NCBI GenBank assembly: GCA_965240325.2
Contig: OZ251231.1
Coordinates: 1,488,001 to 1,552,000, forward strand
Source: Rebecca billardiae RCC1528
Lineage: Eukaryota > Haptophyta
Direction of reading: 5' to 3'
DNA length: 64,000 nt
Each line of letters begins with the position of its first letter. The first letter of the stretch is position 1. A program made the position numbers and the translations under genes. Below, piece by piece: positions 1-8,696 of the stretch. The notes beneath the pieces were generated by a model, which was not told the DNA's origin, did no database searches, and saw nothing but the letters and a program-made list of their open reading frames with translations.

Positions 1-3000
1 GGCGGGCTCGGTGGCGGCGAAGGCGGCGGTGCAGGTGGCGGGCTTGGCGGCGGCGACGGCGGTGGGCTCGGCGGAGGGCTCGGCGGAGCGCCCGGCGGTG
101 GCGGGCTGGGCGGAGGCGAAGGCGGTGGGCTCGGCGGCGGCGACGGTGGCGACTTGGGCGGCGGCGGACTCGGTGGTGGGCTCGGCGGTGGGCTTGGCGG
201 TGGGCTTGGCGGAGGCAGCGGTGGCGGCGGGCTCGGCGGCGGGCTCGGCGGCGGCGACGGCGGAGGGCTCGGAGGCGGCGAAGGTGGCGGGCTCGGCGGC
301 GGCGACGGCGGAGGGCTCGGAGGCGGCGAAGGCGGCGGTGAGGGCGGCGGTGCGGGCGGCTGGCTCGGCGGCGGCGGGCTGGGCGGCGGGCTCGGCGGCG
401 GCGACGGCGGCGGGCTCGGCGGTGGCGGCGACGGCGGCGGCGACGGCGGCGGCGAGGGCGGCGGGCTCGGCGGTGGCGGGCTGGGCGGCGGGCTGGGCGG
501 CGGGCTGGGCGGCGGGCTCGGCGGCGGGCTCGGCGGTGGCGATGGCGGCGGCGACGGCGGCGGCGACGGCGGCGGCGACGGCGGCGGGCTGGGCGGCGGG
601 CTCGGCGGCGGGCTGGGCGGCGGGCTGGGCGGCGGGCTGGGCGGCGGGCTCGGCGGCGGGCTCGGCGGTGGCGATGGCGGTGGGCTCGGCGGCGGGCTTG
701 GTGGTGGGCTCGGCGGCGGGCTTGGTGGCGGCGATGGCGGCGGGCTCGGCGGCGGGCTCGGCGGCGGGCTCGGCGGTGGCGATGGCGGCGGCGACGGTGG
801 TGGTGACGGCGGCGGCGAAGGCGGCGGGCTCGGCGGCGGGCTCGGCGGCGGACTTGGCGGCGGGCTCGGCGGCGGGCTCGGCGGCGGGCTCGGCGGCGGG
901 CTCGGCGGTGGCGATGGCGGTGGGCTCGGCGGCGGGCTTGGTGGTGGGCTCGGCGGCGGGCTTGGTGGCGGCGATGGCGGCGGGCTCGGCGGCGGCGATG
1001 GCGGCGGGCTCGGCGGTGGCGATGGCGGCGGGCTCGGCGGTGGTGATGGCGGCGGCGACGGCGGTGGTGACGGCGGCGGCGAAGGCGGCGGGCTCGGCGG
1101 CGGGCTCGGAGGCGGGCTCGGCGGCGGGCTTGGCGGCGGGCTCGGTGGCGGGCTCGGTGGCGGTGACGGCGGCGGTGACGGCGGCGGGCTCGGCGGCGGG
1201 CTCGGCGGCGGGCTCGGCGGCGGGCTCGGCGGAGGTGACGGTGGCGGCGACGGCGGCGGGCTCGGCGGTGGCGCAGGCGGCGGGCTTGGCGGCGGGCTGG
1301 GTGGTGGGCTTGGAGGCGGCGGGCTCGGCGGTGGCGACGGCGGAGGCGATGGCGGCGGGCTCGGTGGCGACGTTGGAGGCGGCGGGCTCGGCGGCGGCGA
1401 AGGCGGCGGCGAAGGCGGCGGAGACGGGGGCGGCGACGGGGGCGGACTCGGCGGCGGGCTTGGTGGCGGGCTTGGTGGTGGGCTCGGCGGTGGGCTCGGC
1501 GGCGGGCTCGGCGGCGGGCTCGGCGGCGGGCTCGGCGGCGGGCTCGGTGGTGGCGACGGCGGTGGGCTAGGCGGCGGAGGGCTAGGCGGCGGTGACGGCG
1601 GGGGACTCGGCGGAGGGCTTGGCGGTGGTGACGGCGGCGGGCTCGGAGGCGGGGTCGGCGGAGGACTTGGTGGCGGGCTCGGCGGCGGCGGGCTGGGCGG
1701 CGGACTTGGCGGCGGCGACGGTGGAGGCGAGGGCGGCGGGCTGGGCGGAGGTGAGGGCGGTGGGCTCGGTGGTGGGCTCGGTGGTGGGCTCGGCGGCGGT
1801 GGGCTTGGCGGTGGGCTTGGCGGCGGGCTCGGTGGTGGGCTCGGCGGCGGGCTCGGCGGAGGCGAAGGCGGCGGGCTTGGCGGTGGACTCGGAGGCGGTG
1901 ACGGCGGTGGGCTTGGAGGTGGAGACGGCGGCGGGCTTGGTGGAGGCGAGGGCGGCGGCGGCGAGGGTGGCGGCGAGGGTGGCGGCGAGGGCGGCGGCGA
2001 GGGTGGCGGCGAGGGCGGCGGGCTCGGTGGCGGGCTCGGTGGCGGGCTTGGCGGTGGCGACGGCGGAGGTGATGGCGGCGGTGACGGCGGCGGGCTCGGG
2101 GGAGGCGACGGCGGCGGCGGCGATGGCGGCGGTGACGGCGGCGGCGATGGCGGTGGGCTCGGCGGTGGCGACGGCGGCGGCGGCGATGGCGGTGGCGACG
2201 GCGGCGGCGACGGTGGTGGGCTCGGCGGCGGCGATGGCGGTGGGCTCGGCGGCGGGCTGGGCGGTGGGCTCGGCGGCGGCGACGGCGGCGGGCTCGGCGG
2301 TGGCGACGGCGGCGGGCTCGGGGGAGGCGACGGTGGCGGTGGTGATGGCGGCGGTGACGGCGGCGGCGATGGCGGCGGGCTCGGCGGCGGCGACGGCGGC
2401 GGCGGTGACGGCGGTGGCGACGGCGGTGGCGACGGCGGCGGGCTCGGCGGTGGCGATGGCGGCGGGCTTGGCGGCGGGCTGGGTGGTGGCGATGGCGGCG
2501 GCGACGGCGGTGGCAACGGCGGCGGTGATGGTGGCGGGCTTGGCGGCGGTGACGGCGGCGGGCTCGGCGGTGGTGACGGCGGCGGCGACGGCGGCGGTGA
2601 CGGCGGCGGCGGCGATGGCGGCGGTGACGGTGGTGGCGATGGCGGCGGGCTCGGCGGTGGCGATGGCGGCGGCGGCGACGGCGGTGGCGACGGCGGCGGT
2701 GATGGCGGCGGGCGCGGCGGCGGTGACGGCGGAGGGCTCGGCGGAGGTGACGGCGGCGGCGATGGCGGCGGTGACGGTGGCGGTGATGGTGGCGGGCTTG
2801 GTGGCGGTGAAGGCGGCGGGCTTGGCGGAGGTGACGGCGGCGGCGATGGCGGCGGTGACGGCGGCGGCGGCGATGGCGGTGGTGACGGCGGTGGCGATGG
2901 CGGCGGGCTCGGTGGTGGCGACGGCGGCGGCGGCGATGGCGGCGGCGACGGAGGCGGTGATGGTGGCGGGCTCGGCGGCGGTGATGGTGGTGGGCTCGGC

Positions 3001-5495
3001 GGCGGTGACGGCGGTGGGCTCGGCGGTGGTGACGGCGGCGGTGATGGTGGCGGGCTTGGTGGCGGTGATGGTGGCGGGCTTGGTGGCGGTGATGGCGGCG
3101 GCGATGGCGGTGGTGACGGCGGCGGTGGCGACGGCGGCGGTGATGGTGGTGGGCTCGGTGGCGGTGACGGAGGTGGGCTCGGCGGTGGGCTGGGCGGCGG
3201 GCTTGGTGGCGGGCTCGGCGGGGGCGATGGCGGCGGGCTCGGCGGCGGGCTCGGCGGTGGTGACGGCGGTGGCGATGGCGGCGGTGACGGCGGCGGCGGG
3301 CTCGGCGGTGGCGATGGCGGTGGCGATGGCGGAGGGCTCGGTGGCGGCGGGCTCGGCGGCGGCGACGGCGGAGGGCTCGGCGGCGGGGAGGGCGGTGGCG
3401 AGGGTGGCGGCGGGCTCGGCGGCGGGCTTGGTGGCGGGCTGGGCGGCGGGCTCGGCGGCGGAGACGGCGGTGGGCTCGGCGGTGGGGACGGCGGTGGCGG
3501 CGATGGCGGTGGTGACGGCGGCGGCGACGGCGGCGGGCTCGGTGGCGGCGAGGGTGGCGGACTCGGCGGCGGGCTCGGCGGCGAGGGCGGCGAATAGGGC
3601 GGGGGGCTCGGTGGCGGGCTCGGTGGCGGGCTCGGTGGCGGAGGGCTTGGCGGAGGGGTCGGCGGTGGGCTCGGCGGCGGGCTCGGTGGTGGGCTTGGCG
3701 GCGGGCTGGGCGGCGGACTTGGCGGCGGCGGGCTTGGCGGCGGGCTGGGCGGCGGGCTCGGCGGCGGGCTCGGCGGCGGGCTTGGTGGAGGCGATGGCGG
3801 CGGCGATGGCGGCGGGCTTGGCGGCGGGCTCGGCGGCGGGCTCGGCGGTGGCGGGCTCGGCGGTGGCGACGGAGGAGGGCTGGGTGGGGGCGGGCTGGGC
3901 GGCGGGCTGGGTGGCGACCCCGGTGGCGGGCTCGGCGGCGGGCTCGGCGGCGGGCTCGGCGGCGGTGGGCTCGGCGGCGGGAGCGGAAGCGGAGGCGGGC
4001 TCGGTGGTGGCGACGGCGGCGGGTTCGGTGGCGGGCTCGGAGGCGGGCTCGGTGGCGGCGACGGCGGCAGGCCCGGTGGCGGGCTCGGCGGCGGGCGTGG
4101 TGGCGGCGAAGGCGGCTGGCCCGGCGGCGGGCTCGGCGGCGGGCTGGGGGGCGCACCAGGCGGCGGAGGCGACGGAGGAGGGCTGGGCGGAGGGCTGGGC
4201 GGAGCGCCTGGCGGCTCCTGAGGCGGACTCGGCGGCGGTGACGGAGGCGGCGCCGGCGGCGAGGGAGACGCCGGCGGCGACGGTGGAGGGGATGGCGGTG
4301 GCGGCGGCGGCGGGGGCGACGGTGGGGGCGATGGTGGCGCGCTCGGCGGCGGGCTCGGCGGCGGGCTCGGTGGCGGGCTCGGCGGCGGCGGGCTCGGCGG
4401 TGGCGCTGGGCTGGGCGGAGGGCTCGGCGGCGGCGACGGCGGCAGGCTCGGTGGCGGGCTCGGTGGCGGGCTAGGCGGGGGGCGCGGTGGAGGGCTCGGC
4501 GGTGGGCTCGGCGGAGGGCTCGGCGGCGGGCTCGGCGGTGGCGACGGTGGCGGGCGAGGGGGCGGCGACGGGGGCGGACTCGGTGGCGGCGGGCTGGGAG
4601 GCGGGCTCGGCGGCGGCCTTGGTGGGGGCGGCGAGGGCGGCGGGCTCGGCGGGGGCGGCGATGGCGGCGGGCTCGGCGGGGGCGACGGCGGCGGTGACGG
4701 CGGCGGAGGGCTCGGTGGCGGCGAAGGCGGCGGCGGGCTCGGCGGGGGCGAGGGCGGTGGGCTGGGCGGCGGTGGGCTGGGCGGCGGTGACGGTGGCGGC
4801 GGGCTTGGCGGCGGACTTGGCGGCGGGCTCGGCGGTGGCAGCGGTGGCGGCGGGCTCGGCGGCGGCGACGGCGGCGGTGGGTTCGGCGGCGGGCTCGGTG
4901 GCGGAGAGGGAGGCGGCGGGAGCGGTGGGGGCGACGGTGGCGGCGCGGGCGGCGGGCTCGGCGGCGGTGGCCCAGGTGGTGGCGAAGGTGGCGGCGGTGG
5001 CGCGGGCGGCGAGGGTGGCGCACTCGGCGGTGACGGCGGTGACGGCGGTGGCGCGGGCGGCGATGGTGGCGGGCTCGGCGGCGGGGCTGGAAGCGTCGCG
5101 GCCAGCGACGGCACAAGCGGGGTCAGCACACCCAGCAGCGCCACCGTGCCATGGGCGAGCCTAAGCGACCGGGAGCGCCTGCCCGCGCGGCGCCGCCCCC
5201 GGCCGCTAACGCCCGCAGCGTGCAACGCGGGCGGGACGATGGCCACAACGGCGACGGCGGCGGCGACGGCAGCGGCATGCGGTCTCGCGCGGTACCTGCA
5301 CACCGCGTGCGAGGAGGCGCGGCTGAGCGCCCACGCGCGCGCGGGGCAGGCGCAGCCGCGCCGCGCGTGCACGCAGCGCCAAGGACGCGTCGTCGGGCCG
5401 CACCATGTCTGCACGCGGGCGGCATGTGCGCCACCAGCGCACGCTGAGTGCGGGAGGCCGTCGGGGCTCGAAGCAGGTAAGGCGGCCAGCATCAT
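1..5495 (-). CDS. Giant (Ser-Pro-Pro-Pro)n hydroxyproline-rich-glycoprotein-like protein, C-terminus beyond the window
   Basis: On the minus strand one frame stays open from two in-frame ATGs (5495, 5492) to the window edge, over 1,800 codons. After a hydrophobic signal-like stretch (about 5148-5100, TVALLGVLTPLVPSLAA) it reads almost only SPPP units, with PAPPP, SPPSPP and one SPPPYSPP (about 3591-3609). Proteins of this kind (extensins, pherophorins) are secreted, hydroxylated and glycosylated cell-wall or matrix components. The plus strand looks like Gly-rich protein (GGGLGGGD), but its fourth residue changes between Leu, Asp and Glu, while all three read as Ser on the minus strand (AGC or TCN). 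The stop that ends the longest plus frame (3595-3597) lies over the Tyr codon of SPPPY. The N-terminal 110 codons before the signal-like stretch are not typical; a first intron ending near 5161 is possible. Seen: frame and repeats. Inferred: function. Confidence 0.65.
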   Translation of the reverse strand, partial: MMLAALPASSPDGLPHSACAGGAHAARVQTWCGPTTRPWRCVHARRGCACPARAWALSRASSHAVCRYRARPHAAAVAAAVAVVAIVPPALHAAGVSGRGRRRAGRRSRSLRLAHGTVALLGVLTPLVPSLAATLPAPPPSPPPSPPAPPPSPPSPPSAPPSPPAPPPPPSPPPGPPPPSPPPAPPPSPPPLPPPPSPPPSPPPNPPPPSPPPSPPPPLPPPSPPPSPPPSPPPPSPPPSPPPPSPPPSPPPSPPPPSPPPSPPPPSPPPSPPPSPPPSPPPPSPPPSPPPPRPPPSPPPSPPPPSPPPSPPPRPPPSPPPSPPPSPPPSPPPSPPPRPPPSPPPSPPPSLPPSPPPSPPPSPAPPPSPPPPSPPPSPPPSPPPSAPPSPPPSPPPPPPPPSPPPSPPASPSPPAPPPSPPPSPPQEPPGAPPSPPPSPPPSPPPPGAPPSPPPSPPPGQPPSPPPRPPPSPPPGLPPSPPPSPPPSPPPNPPPSPPPSPPPLPLPPPSPPPPSPPPSPPPSPPPGSPPSPPPSPPPPSPPPSPPPSPPPPSPPPSPPPSPPPSPPPSPPPSPPPSPPPSPPPSPPPSPPPPSPPPSPPPSPPPSPPPSPPPTPPPSPPPPSPPPSPPPSPPPYSPPSPPSPPPSPPPSPPPSPPPSPPPSPPPSPPPPSPPPSPPPSPPPSPPPSPPPSPPPSPPPPSPPPSPPPSPPPSPPPSPPPPSPPPSPPPSPPPSPPPPSPPPSPPPSPPPSPPPSPPPSPPPSPPPSPPPSPPPSPPPSPPPSPPPSPPPSPPPPSPPPSPPPSPPPSPPPSPPPSPPPSPPPSPPPSPPPSPPPSPPPSPPPSPPPSPPPSPPPSPPPPSPPPSPPPSPPPSPPPSPPPPSPPPSPPPSPPPSPPPSPPPSPPPSPPPSPPPSPPPSPPPSPPPSPPPRPPPSPPPSPPPSPPPPSPPPSPPPSPPPSPPPSPPPPSPPPSPPPSPPPSPPPSPPPSPPPSPPPLPPPSPPPSPPPSPPPSPPPSPPPSPPPSPPPSPPPSPPPPSPPPSPPPSPPPSPPPSPPPPSPPPSPPPSPPPSPPPSPPPSPPPSPPPSPPPSPPPSPPPSPPPSPPPSPPPPSPPPSPPPSPPPSPPPSPPPPSPPPSPPPSPPPSPPPSPPPSPPPSPPPSPPPSPPPSPPPSPPPSPPPSPPPPSPPPSPPPSPPPSPPPSPPPSPPPSPPPSPPPSPPPSPPPSPPPSPPPSPPPPSPPPSPPPSPPPSPPPSPPPSPPPSPPPSPPPSPPPPSPPPSPPPTPPPSPPPSPPPSPPPSPPPSPPPSPPPPSPPPSPPPSPPPSPPPSPPPSPPPSPPPSPPPSPPPSPPPSPPPSPPPSPPPSPPPSPPPSPPPPTSPPSPPPSPPPSPPPSPPPPSPPPSPPPSPPPAPPPSPPPSPPPSPPPSPPPSPPPSPPPSPPPSPPPSPPPSPPPSPPPSPPPSPPPSPPPSPPPSPPPSPPPSPPPSPPPSPPPSPPPSPPPSPPPSPPPSPPPSPPPSPPPSPPPSPPPSPPPSPPPSPPPSPPPSPPPSPPPSPPPSPPPSPPPSPPPSPPPSPPPSPPPSPPPSPPPSPPPSPPPSPPPSPPPSPPPSPPPSPPPSPPPSPPPSPPPSPPPSPPPSPPPSPPPSPPPSPPPSPPPSPPPSPPPSPPPSPPPSPPPPSPPPSPPPSPPPSPPPPSPPPSPPPSPPPSPPPPSQPPAPPPSPPPSPPPSPPPSPPPSPPPSPPPSPPPSPPPSPPPSPPPPLPPPSPPPSPPPSPPPSPPPPKSPPSPPPSPPPSPPPSPPPPGAPPSPPPSPPPSPPPSPPPAPPPSPPPSP

Positions 5496-6138
5496 GCCGA
5501 TGGCGAGTGCCCACGCACCGCGCCGCGCCGGCGCGCCTGGCGACGTGCCGGCGCGACGGCTGCCTGGGGCCCCGGCGCACATCGTTCTCTGCTATCTCGA
5601 TACTACCCGACGACAGTATTCGGAGCAAAGGGCTGCCCGGAGCGAGCTTGATTTTGTTCACCCTCTCCACTGTTCAGCTTGGTGGGCAGCTTCCGCGCGC
5701 GCGTTTAGCGCAACAACCCGTTACGCGTACGGCTTATCACAGATACGGGCCATGGGAATCTCTTCAACGGGTTACTTTATGAAAATGCGACGGGTAAAGT
5801 TTAAAGCCAATATGAAGTGCCTGCCGGGTGTTCTCAATGATAAAAATAGCTCGTATGGGGGTAATCACGATTCGCAACCCGCCTTCGCCATCCTTATTTC
5901 CTTGCTGCGGACGGATCGGCCGGTTGTGACGAGGCTCAGAGCCAAGCATCGAGGACCGCCAACTCGTTCTGAAACGAGCTGAACAGGCAGTGTCAAGTGA
6001 CGACACCGCCCCCAGCATCAGCAGGAGGCACCGGCCACAGCATCAGCCGCAGGCGGGCCGCGCGGCGTAGGCAGCGGCACCGCCTCGGGCCGGACATTGA
6101 GCCGCGGACGGGAGAGTCGGTGGCCCGCCGACGGGGCG
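5496..6138. other. Gene-free stretch upstream of the Ser-Pro protein and downstream of the Hsp70-like gene
   Basis: No convincing coding exon. GC content drops between about 5580 and 5960. It should contain the promoter of the minus-strand Ser-Pro gene and the 3' untranslated part of the minus-strand Hsp70-like gene. Confidence 0.5.
5854..5864 (+). promoter_or_regulatory. TATGGGGGTAA motif
   Basis: This 11-mer recurs at 49486-49496 (about 220 bp upstream of the alpha/beta hydrolase start), and close versions occur twice as an inverted pair in the promoter between 34780 and 35018. A regulatory role is inference from position only. Confidence 0.25.
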
Positions 6139-7679
6139 TCAGCGAGCCTCCGCCGCCGCTGCCGCCGCGTCGCGCTCCGCCGCCTCCGCCGCCTCCGCCA
6201 TCCGCTTCGATGACCTGCGCCGCGTGAAGACCGCCTCCGTCGCGCCGACGGGCACCTTCTTCGCGTCGACGAGGATGCCTGCCTGGATCGCCGTGCCGCG
6301 CGCCACCGCTTCCTCCGGCGGCAGCGCGCAGTTGGGCTCCTTGCCGCCCAGCAGCGCCGTGAGCCGCGTTCGGATGGCGGGGATGCGGGTCGAGCCGCCC
6401 ACGAGCACGAGCTCGTCCACCTGTGGCCACGCGCGAGGGCGCGGGCGCGGGCCGTGCGTAAGCGATGCTCGCGCCCGCTGCGGCCGACGGCGTGCCGGGC
6501 GCGCGTGCCCGCGGCCGCTCGCGCGCACGCCAGCGCGGGGCGCGCGGGGCGCGCGCGCACATCGTCGATACTCATCTCGAGCTCGGCGAGCAGCTCGTCG
6601 ACCGGCGCCATCGCCGCGTTGACGAACGGCTCGATCAGCCGCTCGAGCCCCTGGCGCGACAGCGTGATCATCGGCCGCTCCCCGCCCCCCAGCTCGACCG
6701 GCACGCTCACTTCCGCGTCCGCGGGCCTGCGGCACTCCCCCGTGCACTCGCAGCGCGACGAGAGCGCCACCTTGAGCCGCTCGACCGCGGCGCGCAGCGC
6801 GGCGGCGGTGGCGTGGTCCTCCTCGCGGCCGGCGAGCGGCGAGGCCGCGTCGGTGAGGAAGTGCCGCGCGAGGATCCGGTTCACGTCCTGCCCGCCGAGG
6901 AAGTTGTTCCCCGCCGCGCTCACGACCGAGAAGATGCCGTTGTCGAGGTGGAGCAGCGAGACGTCGAGCGTGCCGCCGCCGAGGTCGTACACCATCACGG
7001 TGCGCACGGAGGGGCGGTCGTGCAGCCCGTACGCGATCGCGGCGGCGGTCGGCTCGTGCAGCAGCCGGAGCACCTCCACGTTCGCCAGCCGCGCCGCCTC
7101 GCGCGTCGCGTTGCGCTGCGCCTCGGAGAAGTCGACAGGGACAGCGAGCACGGCCGCGCGCACGGGCCGCCCGATGTGACCCTCCGCCGCGCGCCGCAGC
7201 TTCTCGAGGACCATCGCGCTGATCTGCTCGGCGCGCACGGGGCGCGGCGCGCCGCGCGGCAGGATGTGCGTCTCCGCGCGCCGCCGCTCCTCGCTCCACC
7301 CGCGCACCACGTCGAACGGCAGCTGCGCCGCCTCGAGCGCGAGCGACTCCGGCGCCTCGTCGTCGTACGCGCGGCCGATGAAGCGCTTCGCGTCGTACAC
7401 GATGCCGTAGTCGGGGCCCGCGGCGTGCGCCGCGCGCCCAACGATCGGGTCCGACCCGTCCTTCAGCGCGACCACGCTCGGGAGGATGGTCGAGTTCGCC
7501 TCGACCTCGATCACGTGCACGCGGCCGTGATCAAACACGGCGACGCACGAGAACGTCGTGCCGAGGTCGATGCCCACGGTGGTGGACGGCGCGGGGGGGA
7601 TGATGTTGCGCAGTGCGGCGGCGAGCACGACCAATGAGAGCCCGGCCGCCATCATCATGTCCCCTCCGGGCGTCTGCAT
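6139..7679 (-). CDS. HSPA13 (STCH)-like short Hsp70, ATPase domain only, with signal peptide
   Basis: Exons 7679-6561 and 6420-6139; intron 6560-6421 starts GTGCGCGC and ends CCACAG, joining SIDD to VDELVLVGG. The product is 466 aa. A hydrophobic N-terminus (about residues 8-25) is followed by the complete Hsp70 nucleotide-binding domain: phosphate loop IDLGTT at 37-42, second phosphate motif DLGGGTLDVS near 235, and the adenosine motif VGGSTRIP near 380. The protein ends right after the ATPase domain with a charged Ala-rich tail, so the substrate-binding domain and lid (about 200 residues) are absent. That matches microsomal HSPA13 (471 aa in human) rather than BiP. No KDEL-like end. Likely in the ER lumen or secretory pathway as a chaperone-system ATPase. 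The alternative, a truncated BiP gene, is less likely because the reading frame ends cleanly. Start chosen as first ATG; ATGs at 7658-7652 would also keep the signal peptide. Confidence 0.85.
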
Positions 7680-8696
7680 CCCGCTGCTCCGGACCCCTTC
7701 GAGTTGATCAGCCGCCGGCCTCGTGGCGGTGATTCACTGATTCCCTGATGGCACTGATGAAGTAGTGAAGCACAATAGACAATAGCAGTACATACTGTAC
7801 AGAACGCAATAAGTCACTTACCCGGCATTAGCTTTCAGCGGTCGTCAGGTCGCAGAAAGTGGTGCGGATCTTTTGCTCTTCGCGTGCACGAACGCGAGCG
7901 CTGCATCGGTGCAGCTGCGGCCGCGGCGCACGATGGCGCGAGGGGCGTTGGTGACAAGCGCGTGCGGGAGTAGCAGGTGGTCATCTTCATCTCTAGCTGA
8001 AGCTCGTGCGCACATGCGCACCTGGCGTTTAGCGCACCAAGCACCATCACCTTCACCTCCGCAGCGGTCGTAACTAGGGATGCCGCCTCGAGTTCGCGCA
8101 CCGCCAGCCACAGTCGGCAGATGTCCTCACGCGTGAGCTGCGGCTGCTGCGGTGCCTGAGCAGCATTGGTGCCGCAGGCCGCGGACCGAGGCCGAGCCAC
8201 GGCGGCGGCACTTGAGGCGCGGGAGTGCTATGTGACCGTGTCCGAGTGGCAGCGCCGAATGCGAAATCCGCCGAGTGTAGTCACTCTCATGTTGGCTCAC
8301 GGGCCGCAGCGAACCGGGTCAGCGCCTCACGCGGCACGACTGTCGACTCACGACGGCGTGACTCGACTGCGGTCGGATCACGGCTGATCACAGATCAGAG
8401 TTACACTATTATAAACACTCGACCGGCGGTACGGAGTCCGGATCTGGCAGGCTGACCAGTGACCGCAGGCGACAGTGAGTACTTCAACTGCGACGGAGAG
8501 ACCGCGGGCCCCCAACAGCCAATTGCGTTGATTCTACGGAAAAGGACCGCGGAACGCGGTCAGAGTTATTAGACGCAGCCGGGAGTGCTCTCACTACAGA
8601 CTGCTTGCGCTGGCGCCGGCGGCCAATGGGCCGGATGTGACTGGCTCCGCACGGCCGCACGCGGCACTCTGCAGTGCGCGACTACGAGCGCCGGCA
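7680..8696. other. Gene-free stretch with a possible decayed exon
   Basis: Lies upstream of the Hsp70-like gene and downstream of the ATP-grasp gene. One minus-strand open stretch (about 8135-7990, containing LTREDICRLWLAVRELEA) reads like a helical protein fragment but has no ATG, no partner exon and no recognised family. A copy of dispersed repeat B lies at 8491-8562. Confidence 0.3.
8491..8562 (-). repeat. Dispersed repeat B, copy 1 (minus orientation)
   Basis: Read on the minus strand it starts with the hairpin core GACCGCGTTCCGCGGTC (7-bp arms, TTC loop), then CCTTTTCCGTAGAA, and a GGGCCCGCGGT..CTCCGTCG tail. The same order occurs at 10620, 12422 and 19181 in plus orientation. Confidence 0.75.

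Noticed and set aside
11-4474. Long plus-strand Gly-rich and Ala-rich open frames (519, 1147 and 960 codons)
   Set aside because: They start at GTG or TTG, overlap in shifted frames and are by-products of the minus-strand SPPP repeat, whose Ser positions explain the variation better.
6465-7637. Plus-strand 390-codon open frame over the Hsp70-like gene
   Set aside because: Antisense shadow of a conserved minus-strand gene; Arg/His-rich with no domain.
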